A stretch of 64,000 nt of DNA from Infirmifilum lucidum. GTDB taxonomy: Archaea; Thermoproteota; Thermoprotei; Thermofilales; Thermofilaceae. Below the pieces are notes generated by a model. That model saw only the letters and a program-made list of their open reading frames with translations, had not been told where the DNA came from and did no database searches. Of this stretch, positions 16,500 through 24,898 are shown piece after piece (within the stretch, counting starts at the first letter, position 1; every line of letters starts with the position of its first letter). A program made the position numbers and the translations under genes. Location of the stretch: the NCBI RefSeq assembly GCF_014876775.1, contig NZ_CP062310.1, positions 558,001-622,000 on the forward strand. The letters are read 5' to 3'.

Positions 16500-17405
16500 T
16501 TGCTGTGCTTTTCTCTCCTGGCGTTAACTGTGCCTCCTGAACGCGTAATCGACTTTAAAGCCACCATGGGGAGCCTGTTGCTCGTCGCACTAGTGTCTGT
16601 GCTATCGGCGCTCTTTGGGGCTGTGCTCTCCGCGGCCGACGTGAGGGCGCTGGGCTTTCCCTTTTACTCCGAGAATAGTTTGGAGTCGGCCTTGGCGAAT
16701 AGCCTTGTTTTCCTGGGGCTAGTGCTGCTGGGGACGCTCTTCATGTTACTAATAATAAGAGCCAGGAGGAGGCCGCTACTACCCGTCGTCATGGCCGTAG
16801 CCGTGTTCCTGTCGTTCTGGGGGATCCTCGAGCTCTTTATAGCCTACGTCCTCCCGGTGCCGGATGCTCTCATGCCGGTTGCCGAACTCTTAAGCCTCGC
16901 CGTAGCTGCTTTCACGGCCATACTCATCGTGAAGCCCGTGAGCATACTCCTCCTCGACGCGTTGCTTATAGTCTACGGCTCGATGGCCGGGGCGCTCTTC
17001 TACTCCGTCCTGCCTCCCTGGAGCGTGGCTTCGGTTGCCGCTGTACTAGCAATATACGACCTCTACTCCGTCTTTAGGGGGCCATTGAAGCGTATACTCG
17101 AGAGCGCCGTGAGCGAGGGGAGCCAGCCTAGCGTGCCAAACCAGCTGAGGGGGGCAGTAGTGTACGTGGGTGGCCTCGCCCTAGGGATGGGCGACGTGTT
17201 GATATACTCCATGCTCTCGCCCCTCTACTACCTCTACCCGAGCCCCTCTATTGCCAGATGGGCTCTGGGAGTTATGATGCTACTGGTGGGTTTCCTGTGT
17301 ACGCTCAGAATGCTTAGAAGGAGGAGGTTTATGCCCGCCCTACCTCTACCAGTCCTGATGTCGATTACTGTATACTTCGCCTACCTGGTCTTCGTCGGGG
17401 GGTGA
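16500..17405 (+). CDS. Presenilin/signal-peptide-peptidase-like aspartyl protease
   Basis: An intramembrane-cleaving aspartyl protease homologue with about nine hydrophobic helices in 301 residues. The three diagnostic motifs occur in order: IYD (Asp187), GMGD (229-232, the GxGD catalytic aspartate) and PALPLP (279-284, the PAL motif of the last helix). Family knowledge: presenilin/SPP enzymes cut transmembrane peptides. Start ambiguous: TTG 16500, GTG 16530 or ATG 16566; the first predicted helix begins just after the ATG. Confidence 0.85.
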   Translation: MLCFSLLALTVPPERVIDFKATMGSLLLVALVSVLSALFGAVLSAADVRALGFPFYSENSLESALANSLVFLGLVLLGTLFMLLIIRARRRPLLPVVMAVAVFLSFWGILELFIAYVLPVPDALMPVAELLSLAVAAFTAILIVKPVSILLLDALLIVYGSMAGALFYSVLPPWSVASVAAVLAIYDLYSVFRGPLKRILESAVSEGSQPSVPNQLRGAVVYVGGLALGMGDVLIYSMLSPLYYLYPSPSIARWALGVMMLLVGFLCTLRMLRRRRFMPALPLPVLMSITVYFAYLVFVGG

Positions 17406-17492
17406 GCGTAGACAAGAAAAAGAGGAGGTCAGGGCGCCCGTCTCCACTCATCCTGGCTCGTACACCAACGCGCTCCTCATCCCCCTACTCAA

Positions 17493-17732
17493 CTACCTCG
17501 AGGAGGTAATTAAGGTTGAAGTCTTTGTAACTCCCGGCATTTTCCTGATATTCGTAACGGTCTGGTCTAGTAGTTCGAGTGCAGGTATGCTGAGCTTAGC
17601 GATGATGTCATACTCTCCATATACTATATGCGCCTCCTCTACGAAACCCATGCCTCGGATGGACTTTAAGACCTCATCCTCCTTCCCGACCTGGGTGTTA
17701 ACAAGTATGTAGACGGTTATTTTCTCGCTCAT
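17493..17732 (-). CDS. Stand-alone Lrp/AsnC ligand-binding (RAM) domain
   Basis: A 79-residue protein consisting only of the alpha-beta sandwich that binds amino acids in Lrp/AsnC regulators. It has ILVNTQVGKEDEVLKSI, a central VYGEYDIIAKL and C-terminal ITVTxxR-like end (KTSTLITSSR). It lacks a DNA-binding domain, so it may sense ligands and partner with another regulator (inference). It is the last gene of the 17.5-22.9 kb minus-strand block. Confidence 0.85.
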   Translation of the reverse strand: MSEKITVYILVNTQVGKEDEVLKSIRGMGFVEEAHIVYGEYDIIAKLSIPALELLDQTVTNIRKMPGVTKTSTLITSSR

Positions 17733-17797
17733 CTCTGATACCGAGATGAAGTATTCTAGGAGTTATAAAAAACTTACCGCAAGGCGTTAAAAGAAAT

Positions 17798-18268
17798 TCA
17801 CCTGAACTCTATCTTGCTAAACACTAGAGCTACAACGACGCTTCCGTAGTAGCCCTCAGGCACTTCGAGCTCCTCCGTCAAGTACCGTGGCTGTCCTATA
17901 TTGAGGTTCTTCTCTTGCCTTATCTCCTCCCACATGGCTTCAAGGTGCGAGTGAGTGTCTGAGTTGGAATTGCCGTCATGGAACTCTATGACGTACCCAT
18001 GGGGGGTGCCGTGGGCCCATGAAATGCCTGTGCTTATCCTTGCTGGCCCCTTGACTCTCTTCTCGCTTATTACGAGGAAGACCACTGAGCCTGGTTGCAG
18101 TTGGTGTTTGGGTTCTTCCTCTATGTCCGGGGGGAGAATCGAGGAGACTGGAACTAGGTTTACGTTGTGGATGCCTGCATCCCTCAGCGCGTTGTTGAAG
18201 GCCATTAGAGCCGAGACCCTGCTCAGCCCTTTACCCTTAGTCACGAAGTACTTTCTGGGGACGATCAT
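17798..18268 (-). CDS. pdaD: Pyruvoyl-dependent arginine decarboxylase
   Basis: Decarboxylates arginine to agmatine for polyamine synthesis. The 156-residue proenzyme self-cleaves between adjacent serines; here VPVSSILPP puts the cut between Ser42 and Ser43, leaving a pyruvoyl group on the alpha chain. The later GISWAHGTPHGYVIEFHD and EGYYGSVVVALVFS segments are typical of PdaD. Some crenarchaea use an S-adenosylmethionine-decarboxylase-type enzyme for this step, so the pyruvoyl type is informative. Confidence 0.93.
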   Translation of the reverse strand: MIVPRKYFVTKGKGLSRVSALMAFNNALRDAGIHNVNLVPVSSILPPDIEEEPKHQLQPGSVVFLVISEKRVKGPARISTGISWAHGTPHGYVIEFHDGNSNSDTHSHLEAMWEEIRQEKNLNIGQPRYLTEELEVPEGYYGSVVVALVFSKIEFR

Positions 18269-18281
18269 GTTCTTGGACTAT

Positions 18282-18881
18282 TCAAGCCCGACACTCTAGG
18301 ATAAAAAGTTTTTCAAAGAGAGAGACCTCTCTTTCTTGAACAATGTAAACAGCCTTATAGAGTTTCTTCAGCTCCCCGACAAGTTTTTCGAAATTCGAAA
18401 GAGAAGAGGCCACGAGAACGAGCACCCCTCCTGCCTTCAAGAGCCTTTGCGCCTCCTCTGCGAGTTCGAGCGAGAACTCAACCCCTGAGGGGCCGCCGCA
18501 CCAGAGTGGTTCTTCACTGTACTCGCACGGGAGGTATGGCGGGTTCGAGACAACGAGCTGAAAGGCTTTCTCGCGGAAGGCAAAAGCCTTGTCCGTAACC
18601 ACGATGTCGAAGTTGTCTACCATCCTTCTCGAGAGGTTATCCTTGGCTGTTGTGGCCGCTTTCAGGGAGACATCTGTCCCGACGGTATAGTCGGATCTCC
18701 CGGCCAGGATAGCGGTGACATACCCCGAGCCGACGCCGACCTCGAGCGAGGTGGAAAAGCGGGGCATGTCCTCTATCCAGCTTGCGAGGAAGAATGTGTC
18801 TTCCGAGGGCGGGTAAACCTCCTGCTCTCCTACAGGCCTAGTAGCCTCCTTACCTCCGGGTTCATCCTGTCGGGTGTCCAT
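18282..18881 (-). CDS. HemK/Mtq2-like glutamine N5-methyltransferase
   Basis: SAM-dependent methylase that in this family modifies the GGQ glutamine of release factor aRF1. VYPPSEDTFFLASWI (about 22-36) is the HemK2/Mtq2 opening, EVGVGSGYVTAILA (about 47-60) binds SAM and NPPY (113-116) is the glutamine-methylase motif. The ATG 18881 start overlaps the upstream MIP18-like gene by 52 bp; no better start codon lies between it and the conserved core. Confidence 0.9.
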   Translation of the reverse strand: MDTRQDEPGGKEATRPVGEQEVYPPSEDTFFLASWIEDMPRFSTSLEVGVGSGYVTAILAGRSDYTVGTDVSLKAATTAKDNLSRRMVDNFDIVVTDKAFAFREKAFQLVVSNPPYLPCEYSEEPLWCGGPSGVEFSLELAEEAQRLLKAGGVLVLVASSLSNFEKLVGELKKLYKAVYIVQEREVSLFEKLFILECRA

Positions 18882-19144
18882 GGCGGGTCAAACACGAGCT
18901 CGACTTCTACGTCTTCCACACCGGGTACTTTATCCTTAACAACGTCTCTAACAATCTCCACTAGGAAGTAGGACATGGGACACCCTATCGCTGTCAGCGT
19001 CATCTTTATCTTGACCTTCCCACCGTTGACCTGCACATCGTATATCAAGCCTAGGTCTACCACGTTGAACGGTATCTCCGGGTCGTAGACTTCCTTGAGC
19101 GCTTCAAGGACTGCCTCCTTCGTCGCCCCGCTCATGATATCCAC
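18830..19144 (-). CDS. MIP18/SufT-like (DUF59) Fe-S assembly protein
   Basis: A 104-residue protein of the MIP18 family, which takes part in Fe-S cluster assembly or delivery. VLEALKEVYDPEIPFNVVDLGLIYDV and the conserved Cys in TAIGCPMS define it; the C-terminal VELVFDPPWTPDRMNPEVR is typical. ATG 19144 or ATG 19135. The start lies inside the end of the XPF gene (41 bp overlap) and the 3' end overlaps the HemK-like gene. The Mrp ATPase at 1256 is a plausible functional partner. Confidence 0.9.
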   Translation of the reverse strand: MDIMSGATKEAVLEALKEVYDPEIPFNVVDLGLIYDVQVNGGKVKIKMTLTAIGCPMSYFLVEIVRDVVKDKVPGVEDVEVELVFDPPWTPDRMNPEVRRLLGL

Positions 19145-19847
19145 CTGTCATATCACTGTTAGAGCTAAATATTTTTTTGTCGCCTGAGAGACTCTTCGCC
19201 GAAACATAGATCGTGTCTAAGACTGCCAGGATTCTCTGGATCTTCTTGGGCCCTAAGCCGGAAACCTTCCTCAGCTCTGCTGCTGTGGCCGTGAAAAACC
19301 TCCGCGGCGTCTTGAACTCTGTTAGTATCCTCTCGGCAAGTTCGTAGCTAACCCCTGGTAGAGTCGCTATGAGGTTTAGCTGGACTATGGGTATGCTCGC
19401 GTTCAGCTTCTGCACTCTCTTCTTGACTGGTGGTACATAGTTACCACTCTTCTTCTCGGCTCTCCTAGAAGTGATGTATATGAGTAGTGCTGTTTCGCGG
19501 GGGTTTCCCGTGTTTACCACAGAAACCCCGTTTTCTACTAACGCCAGTACTGCCCCGTATGCCTGGTTTAGCGAGACCTCCCTGTAGCTTGTCTCGGCCG
19601 ATAGATCCCCCTCTATTACGATTAGAGGCACCTCATATGTTTGTTTTAAGTATCGTGCCTGCTCGAACAGCCTCTTGTCGAGTATGGAGTTCAGGAAGTC
19701 GCCTGCTGATTTCCTCTCTATGCCGTATATGCCGGCGACGTCGTAGTCTGCAACGTCTAGCCTCCTAAACTCGAACCTAACTCCTAGTCTAGCAAGCTCC
19801 GGTATCACCGGGGACCTGCGTTCACGGTCGTCGATAGTAACAATCAC
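19104..19847 (-). CDS. XPF-type structure-specific nuclease, short archaeal form
   Basis: Endonuclease for 3'-flaps and branched DNA in repair and fork processing. It has the ERCC4 nuclease domain (Asp6, Asp7, then IERKSAGDF, about 43-51) and tandem helix-hairpin-helix motifs (LIATLPGVSYELAERI and LRKVSGLGPKKIQRIL, about 158-205). The helicase domain found in euryarchaeal Hef is absent, as in crenarchaeal XPF (247 residues). A clear PCNA-binding QxxLxxFF motif is not visible at the C-terminus. Confidence 0.92.
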   Translation of the reverse strand: MIVTIDDRERRSPVIPELARLGVRFEFRRLDVADYDVAGIYGIERKSAGDFLNSILDKRLFEQARYLKQTYEVPLIVIEGDLSAETSYREVSLNQAYGAVLALVENGVSVVNTGNPRETALLIYITSRRAEKKSGNYVPPVKKRVQKLNASIPIVQLNLIATLPGVSYELAERILTEFKTPRRFFTATAAELRKVSGLGPKKIQRILAVLDTIYVSAKSLSGDKKIFSSNSDMTGGYHERGDEGGSP

Positions 19848-19872
19848 AACTTACCCGCTACGTGCCCTAGAT

Positions 19873-21774
19873 TTATTCTTTGGCCTTTTTACTCTTTTTC
19901 CGGCCTCCACGTAGACCTCTGTTTCGAGGGAAAAGCCCTGCCTGCTGGTTCCCGTCCGGCCTGTAGACCTCGGCAATAACCGGCACGAGCTTCTGCGATA
20001 TAGCGTCGATCTTCGCCGCTACATTCTCGTAGTATTCTAGAAAAGTCTCCTTAATCTCGGCCACAACTTCGCTGGCCTCTCTCTCGCCCGACGCTACTTT
20101 CGCAAGCAAAGACTCCATCTTCCCCCTGATCTCCGGAAGAACGAGGCGGGGCTCCACCTCCAGCAGTGATAGTATGAGAGTCTTTCCGAGCGGCGTCGGT
20201 ATGCAACGCCTCTCGCGGACTACGAAGTACTTCCTTTCAATGTTCGTGTGTATGTGATCCTGCATTGTCGCGTCTGTACCTATGCCGTACCTCTTCATTA
20301 GTGCCAGTAGCTCGCTCTCGCTAAGGTAGGGGGGAGGCTGCGTAGACCTCTCTTCCAGCCTTAGACTCCTAACTCTAAGCCTATCACCTTCAACCAGATA
20401 CGGCAGTGGCTTCTCCTCGGGCCTAGCGTAGTAGTAGACATAGTAGAAACCCGGATACACGACTCTCCTGCCCTCCGCTGAGAGCTCGACGCCCCCCAGC
20501 CTTGCAACGACTCTCTGCTTCTCGACCTGCGCTTTCTCGCTCAGAGTCGCCAGGAAGTGTCGCACGACTAGCTCGTACACACGCCAGGCTTTTTCGCCCA
20601 TAGCTCTCAGCAGACCGGCCCTTGATGCCACTTTAGTCGGGTGGATTGGGGGGTGTGCTTTGTCGTCCTCGCGTCCCCTGGTCGGCGTGAGCCCCTTCTG
20701 GAGGATTTTTGTGACGTACCAGCCGATGTCCTCCCACGAAGTGAACATTGACGCTAGTTGGGATAGGTTAAGCGTTGGAGGGTATATCGTTGTCTCGGTT
20801 CTCGGGTACGAGATGTAGCCGTACTGGTAGAGCTTCTCCGCTATTGCTAGAGCCTCCTTCGGCCTAATGTTGAGGAACGCCGACGCCCTGCTCTCAAAGT
20901 CTATCGTGTTAAGCGGTACTGGAGGGCTAACCTCGACTATACTAGCCTCGGATAACACAACGGTTGCAAACTCCTCACGTTTAGCTAAAGCGAGAGCAGA
21001 CGCGGCCTTCTCCTTGTCCTCGCCGAGGTTCGCTGACGCGGTGATTACGTGGCCATCAGCCTCTAGCTCCGCGACGATGACATAGTACTTCTTCTTTTTG
21101 AACTGCTCGCGCTCAAGTTCCCGCTTTACGACGAGGTAGAGTACTGGGGTCTGACAGGGGCCGTAGCTCAGGAACTTACCTAGAGGTAGCATGGACTTTT
21201 GCCTCTGAACGGCCAGCGTCAGTAGCCTCGTGAAGGACGCGCCGACGGTCAAGTCTACAACCATCCTAGCGAAGACTTTCTTAGCCCACAATTCGTTCGG
21301 CTCGCGCAGGTTCTGCATAGCATTAAGTATGTCCCACTTAGTCACAGCCGAGAACCAGGCACGTTTAAACTCCAGGTTAGGGTTAGCCTGACTCATAATC
21401 CTAATTACCTCGAACGCTATGCCCTCTCCTTCAACGTCAGCGTCAAGGGCCAAGATGGCGTGCGAAGTCTTTAGTGCCAGTGCCTTCAAGGCCTTGACGT
21501 ACTTATAGGCCCCCTCCCTGACGACCAATATAGGGTCTATGAAGAATAGTTTCTTGGGGTCTACAGCGTTCCACTCATTGTACTCTCTCGGGAAGTCAAA
21601 ATCCAGTATATGACCTGTAAGCCCTATGGACAGGTAGTCCCCGCCCCTGAAGTGGAAGACGTAGGAGGGCACCCCTTCAACAAACACTCTCCTGTACTTT
21701 CCTTCTCCTAAGAACTTGGCAAAGGCTAGTGCCACGGCGGGTTTCTCCGCAACAATGACAGCATCGTAAAGCAC
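19873..21774 (-). CDS. topA: DNA topoisomerase I (type IA)
   Basis: Relaxes negative supercoils through a 5'-phosphotyrosine intermediate. The Toprim domain starts DAVIVAEKPAVALAFAKFLG and continues with LALDADVEGEGIAFEVI (DxDxE metal motif, near 113-120). The active-site tyrosine is in GYISYPRTETTIYPP (near 325). The 633-residue length and lack of C-terminal Cys4 zinc fingers fit an archaeal topoisomerase III/I. The PhoH-KH gene ends 2 bp upstream of its start. Confidence 0.94.
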   Translation of the reverse strand: MLYDAVIVAEKPAVALAFAKFLGEGKYRRVFVEGVPSYVFHFRGGDYLSIGLTGHILDFDFPREYNEWNAVDPKKLFFIDPILVVREGAYKYVKALKALALKTSHAILALDADVEGEGIAFEVIRIMSQANPNLEFKRAWFSAVTKWDILNAMQNLREPNELWAKKVFARMVVDLTVGASFTRLLTLAVQRQKSMLPLGKFLSYGPCQTPVLYLVVKRELEREQFKKKKYYVIVAELEADGHVITASANLGEDKEKAASALALAKREEFATVVLSEASIVEVSPPVPLNTIDFESRASAFLNIRPKEALAIAEKLYQYGYISYPRTETTIYPPTLNLSQLASMFTSWEDIGWYVTKILQKGLTPTRGREDDKAHPPIHPTKVASRAGLLRAMGEKAWRVYELVVRHFLATLSEKAQVEKQRVVARLGGVELSAEGRRVVYPGFYYVYYYARPEEKPLPYLVEGDRLRVRSLRLEERSTQPPPYLSESELLALMKRYGIGTDATMQDHIHTNIERKYFVVRERRCIPTPLGKTLILSLLEVEPRLVLPEIRGKMESLLAKVASGEREASEVVAEIKETFLEYYENVAAKIDAISQKLVPVIAEVYRPDGNQQAGLFPRNRGLRGGRKKSKKAKE

Positions 21775-21776
21775 GG

Positions 21777-22919
21777 CTACTTCCTCTTCTTCTTTTTCTC
21801 CTCGACTCTAGGGGGCTCGGCGTGTCTACCTCTGACGCCTATTCCTAGCATCCTCTTTAAAGCCTCGTCCAGGAAGCGTACGTAAGAGCCGCCTTTTCCG
21901 ACAAAAGCACCATATTCCTCCGAGTTCACGTGCACCTCTAGCTCTGCGCCGGCCAGCTCCACCTTCACGATGTGCTTCCTGATCCAGCCCACTGGATGTA
22001 TAGCCTTCACTATTTCTGAGAGGTCGTTTGTAAGCTCGATGCCCCTAATCTGTACACCGGCCTCTTCCTGCGCCTTGTTTATCCTCTCGCCTTTTTTGCC
22101 GATGAGCCTGCTGAGAGTGTCCTCCTTCGCTATGACTAGTACGTCCGGCGCTGTCTTAGCCCCAAACTTCTCTTTCAAGTCCTTAAGCCACACTACACTG
22201 ACTACCTCCGCATCGGGTGCGTGTGAAAGCAGGATGCTCTTAACCCTCTGCTCGTCCTCCGTTAATGGCCTCCTTCTCAGTTTCGCCTCCAAGGCGAGCT
22301 TAAACCCCCGCTTCGAGCCAGGCCTCACGATGTCCTCTACTCCCATGTCTATAACGAGGGCCTTCTCCTCGCCTAGGAGCAGTTCTCTAGCTATGATCGC
22401 CGTATTGTTCTCGTTGCCTGCTAGAGCCTGCATGACGGGGTCGCCCGCGATAACGAGTTTTGAATTGGATCCAACGCGGATTATAGCCTCAGGGAGTATT
22501 GAGGGGTCTAGGAATTGGACGTCGTCGAGGAACACTAGGGAGTCGTCGAAAGTCCTACCCGTCAGGAAGCTGGGGTCTATGAAGACTAGCTTGCCGCTGG
22601 CAGACAACTCTCTTATTGTCCCTTCGTCTACGTACCCCGAAACGATGTCCGTGAGGTAAGAGGATGCAAGCTCGAAGAACAAGCTTCCGAGCTCGACGGA
22701 GTTGTAGACCCTGGACTGGAGGAGGCTTACGAGGGGTCTTGCAACTACAAGCCTGTTAAACTTGCCCTCTTTAACGGCTTTTATACCGTAGAGCAGGACA
22801 ACGAAGCTCTTCCCGGTGCCGCTTGGCCCGAACACACCCACCAGTTCTATCTCCTTATTGTCAAGTGCATTGTAGAGTAGCTTCTGCTTTTGCGTAACAG
22901 GTTGAAACTCCTTCACCAT
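21777..22919 (-). CDS. PhoH-like P-loop ATPase with C-terminal KH domains
   Basis: An ATPase of 380 residues combining a PhoH-type P-loop domain (Walker A GPSGTGKS at 31-38, Walker B LVFLDDVQF near 129-137) with a C-terminal RNA-binding region of NusA-like KH domains (LSRLIGKKGERINKAQEEAG near 273-292 and YGAFVGKGGSYVRFLDEALKRM near 340-361). A Lys/Arg/Glu tail ends the protein. The architecture suggests RNA remodelling or processing; the biochemical role is unproven. It is the first gene of the block down to 17493. Confidence 0.85.
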   Translation of the reverse strand: MVKEFQPVTQKQKLLYNALDNKEIELVGVFGPSGTGKSFVVLLYGIKAVKEGKFNRLVVARPLVSLLQSRVYNSVELGSLFFELASSYLTDIVSGYVDEGTIRELSASGKLVFIDPSFLTGRTFDDSLVFLDDVQFLDPSILPEAIIRVGSNSKLVIAGDPVMQALAGNENNTAIIARELLLGEEKALVIDMGVEDIVRPGSKRGFKLALEAKLRRRPLTEDEQRVKSILLSHAPDAEVVSVVWLKDLKEKFGAKTAPDVLVIAKEDTLSRLIGKKGERINKAQEEAGVQIRGIELTNDLSEIVKAIHPVGWIRKHIVKVELAGAELEVHVNSEEYGAFVGKGGSYVRFLDEALKRMLGIGVRGRHAEPPRVEEKKKKRK

Positions 22920-22988
22920 GCGTCACCTTTCAAACGAAATCATTAAGGAAATATAAACCCTCTGAACTGGGTATACCAGTGGTATTAG

Positions 22989-23882
22989 ATGGCCCTCTGG
23001 AGGCCCGATAAGGTCTACTTCGGCCCGGCAGGCGTGCCCACTACTGTAAAGAAGGGGGGAGTCGTGGAGGGGGTTATTGAAGTTAAAAGGCTTGGCCTCG
23101 ATGCCATGGAGATAGAGTTCGTTAGAAAAATATTCCTGAACGAGAAAAGTGCACTCGAAGTTAGGAGTACTGCCAGCCAACTAGGGGTAGTCCTCACAGT
23201 CCACGCCCCCTACTACATAAACCTCAATAGTAGCGAGGGGGGCAAAGTTAAAGCAAGCATAGATAGGATCCTGGAGTCTGCACGCATAGGCTTCAAGGCT
23301 GGGGCCTGGAGCCTGTGCTTCCACGCAGGATACTACGGGGACAGTGGCGCCTCTAGTGTACACGAAGTAATTAAAAGTAGGGTTAAGGAAATTGTTAGGA
23401 CACTGGAGGACGAGGGCGTCGAGATGTGGATTAGGCCCGAGACTACGGGCAAGCCATCACAGTACGGGACGCTCGAGGAGATACTGGACATAAGCTCGGA
23501 GGTCGAGATGGTTCTACCCGTAGTAGACTTCGCCCACATTCACGCCCGCGGCGCTGGAGCCATCAAGCAGTACGAGGATTTCGCCAGAATTCTGAGCCTT
23601 ATAGAGGATAGGCTCGGGAGGCTCGGTCTAGACAACATGCACATCCACGTGTCAGGCATAGAGTACGGCGATAAAGGCGAGATAAGGCACCTCAACCTGG
23701 CAGAGGCAGACCTTAGCTCGGAACTCTTGGTGAAGGCGCTGAAGGAGTTTAACGTCAAGGGAGTCATAATATCTGAGAGCCCGAACCTCGAGGGCGACGC
23801 TATATTGCTAAAAGAGCTCTATTACGGGGCAGAGAGGCGCAAGTCCCGCAGGTCTAGAAGCAGGGCATCGCGTAGCGAGTAG
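22989..23882 (+). CDS. Endonuclease IV-like AP endonuclease (TIM barrel)
   Basis: AP endonuclease family 2 protein of 297 residues, expected to nick DNA 5' to abasic sites. Metal-binding segments occur in order: VHAPYYINL (His), CFHAGYYGD (His), IRPETTG (Glu), PVVDFAHIHARG (Asp, His), HIHVSGIEY (His) and ISESPNLEGDA (Glu). A basic Arg/Ser tail ends the protein. ATG start. The last 61 bp overlap the end of the convergent Dph2 gene. Confidence 0.9.
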   Translation: MALWRPDKVYFGPAGVPTTVKKGGVVEGVIEVKRLGLDAMEIEFVRKIFLNEKSALEVRSTASQLGVVLTVHAPYYINLNSSEGGKVKASIDRILESARIGFKAGAWSLCFHAGYYGDSGASSVHEVIKSRVKEIVRTLEDEGVEMWIRPETTGKPSQYGTLEEILDISSEVEMVLPVVDFAHIHARGAGAIKQYEDFARILSLIEDRLGRLGLDNMHIHVSGIEYGDKGEIRHLNLAEADLSSELLVKALKEFNVKGVIISESPNLEGDAILLKELYYGAERRKSRRSRSRASRSE

Positions 23883-24847
23883 CCTTCAAGGCTGCCGCGT
23901 AAAATGTACTTTACCTCGCCAGGATTTAGTGCCGGGCCGGGGAAAATACTCTCGTCGTCTATCGCGAGACGGGGGCAAGCTGTATTTACGTACGCGTCAA
24001 ATCCCTGGAAGTTCTCCACCTGCTCGCGTGATATGTCGTTGAACACTACTATCACTGCCTTGCGCTTCTTCTCCTCGAGGGCTCTCTTAATCTTAGCGGC
24101 GACGTCGAGCCTGTTCTGTCCGGGCTTCGTGGAGACAAGTACCATAAAAGCTCTGGCCTCCATAGCTCTAGACAAGCTGAAAAGCCTCCGCGAGAGAATG
24201 GCTACAGTCTCGACCTTATAGACCCTCCTCTGGTAAGGATCCACTTCCCACGTGGGCCGCCCAGACCAGATGGCAGCCCCCAGCGCGTGGAATCTCCCGC
24301 CTGCGACAACTATGACGGCATCAGACGCCCTAAGGGACGTGTAGTTGCAACCCACGATTAATCCCTCGAAGCCAGAATAGCTACCTGTAATCACCTCGAG
24401 CCCTAGTTCGGATAGAGCCCTTTTCCACTCCGGGAGCCATTTGACGTGCTGGACTGTCGTAACTACAGATAGTGAGCGGGCCCCCTCTCGCCTAGCTTCA
24501 AGCGCCGCCTCCAAGACAAGGGGTGTTGGGTCGACTGTCGAGAATGCTGGGACGAAGAGCACCCTAGGCTTGCTAGGGGGGCTGAACCACACGGGGCCAT
24601 GGTGCCCGATGTGGATAATGCCGTCTACGCCTAGCTCTCGCGCCTCCCTGTATCCGACGTCGCACCCGCCCCACGTGTGGCTTGCCAAGAGGAATACTGT
24701 TAGGCCCTTGTCCTCTAGCAACCCGGCTACTGCGACTGCAATCCTCTTTAGACCGTCAGGCGCCTCGACCAGGACACTCCTGACGCTGTTTTGCCGGATC
24801 CACGCGTAAATCTGCTCTTCATCGATTTCATAGCCCTCGACTATCAC
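23822..24847 (-). CDS. dph2: Diphthamide biosynthesis radical enzyme Dph2
   Basis: Archaeal homodimeric Dph2 forms the first C-C bond of diphthamide on elongation factor 2, using an unusual 3-amino-3-carboxypropyl radical from SAM. Three cluster-binding cysteines are visible: WGGCDVGY (near 62), LIVGCNYTS (near 167) and YVNTACPRLAIDD (near 289). The length (341 residues) is typical. Start ATG 24847. The 3' end overlaps the endonuclease IV gene. Confidence 0.93.
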   Translation of the reverse strand: MIVEGYEIDEEQIYAWIRQNSVRSVLVEAPDGLKRIAVAVAGLLEDKGLTVFLLASHTWGGCDVGYREARELGVDGIIHIGHHGPVWFSPPSKPRVLFVPAFSTVDPTPLVLEAALEARREGARSLSVVTTVQHVKWLPEWKRALSELGLEVITGSYSGFEGLIVGCNYTSLRASDAVIVVAGGRFHALGAAIWSGRPTWEVDPYQRRVYKVETVAILSRRLFSLSRAMEARAFMVLVSTKPGQNRLDVAAKIKRALEEKKRKAVIVVFNDISREQVENFQGFDAYVNTACPRLAIDDESIFPGPALNPGEVKYILRGSLEGYSLRDALLLDLRDLRLSAP

Positions 24848-24898
24848 GTGTCTCCCCCGTAGCCCGCCAAGTTATAGTGTTCCGGACAAAGGAGGATG

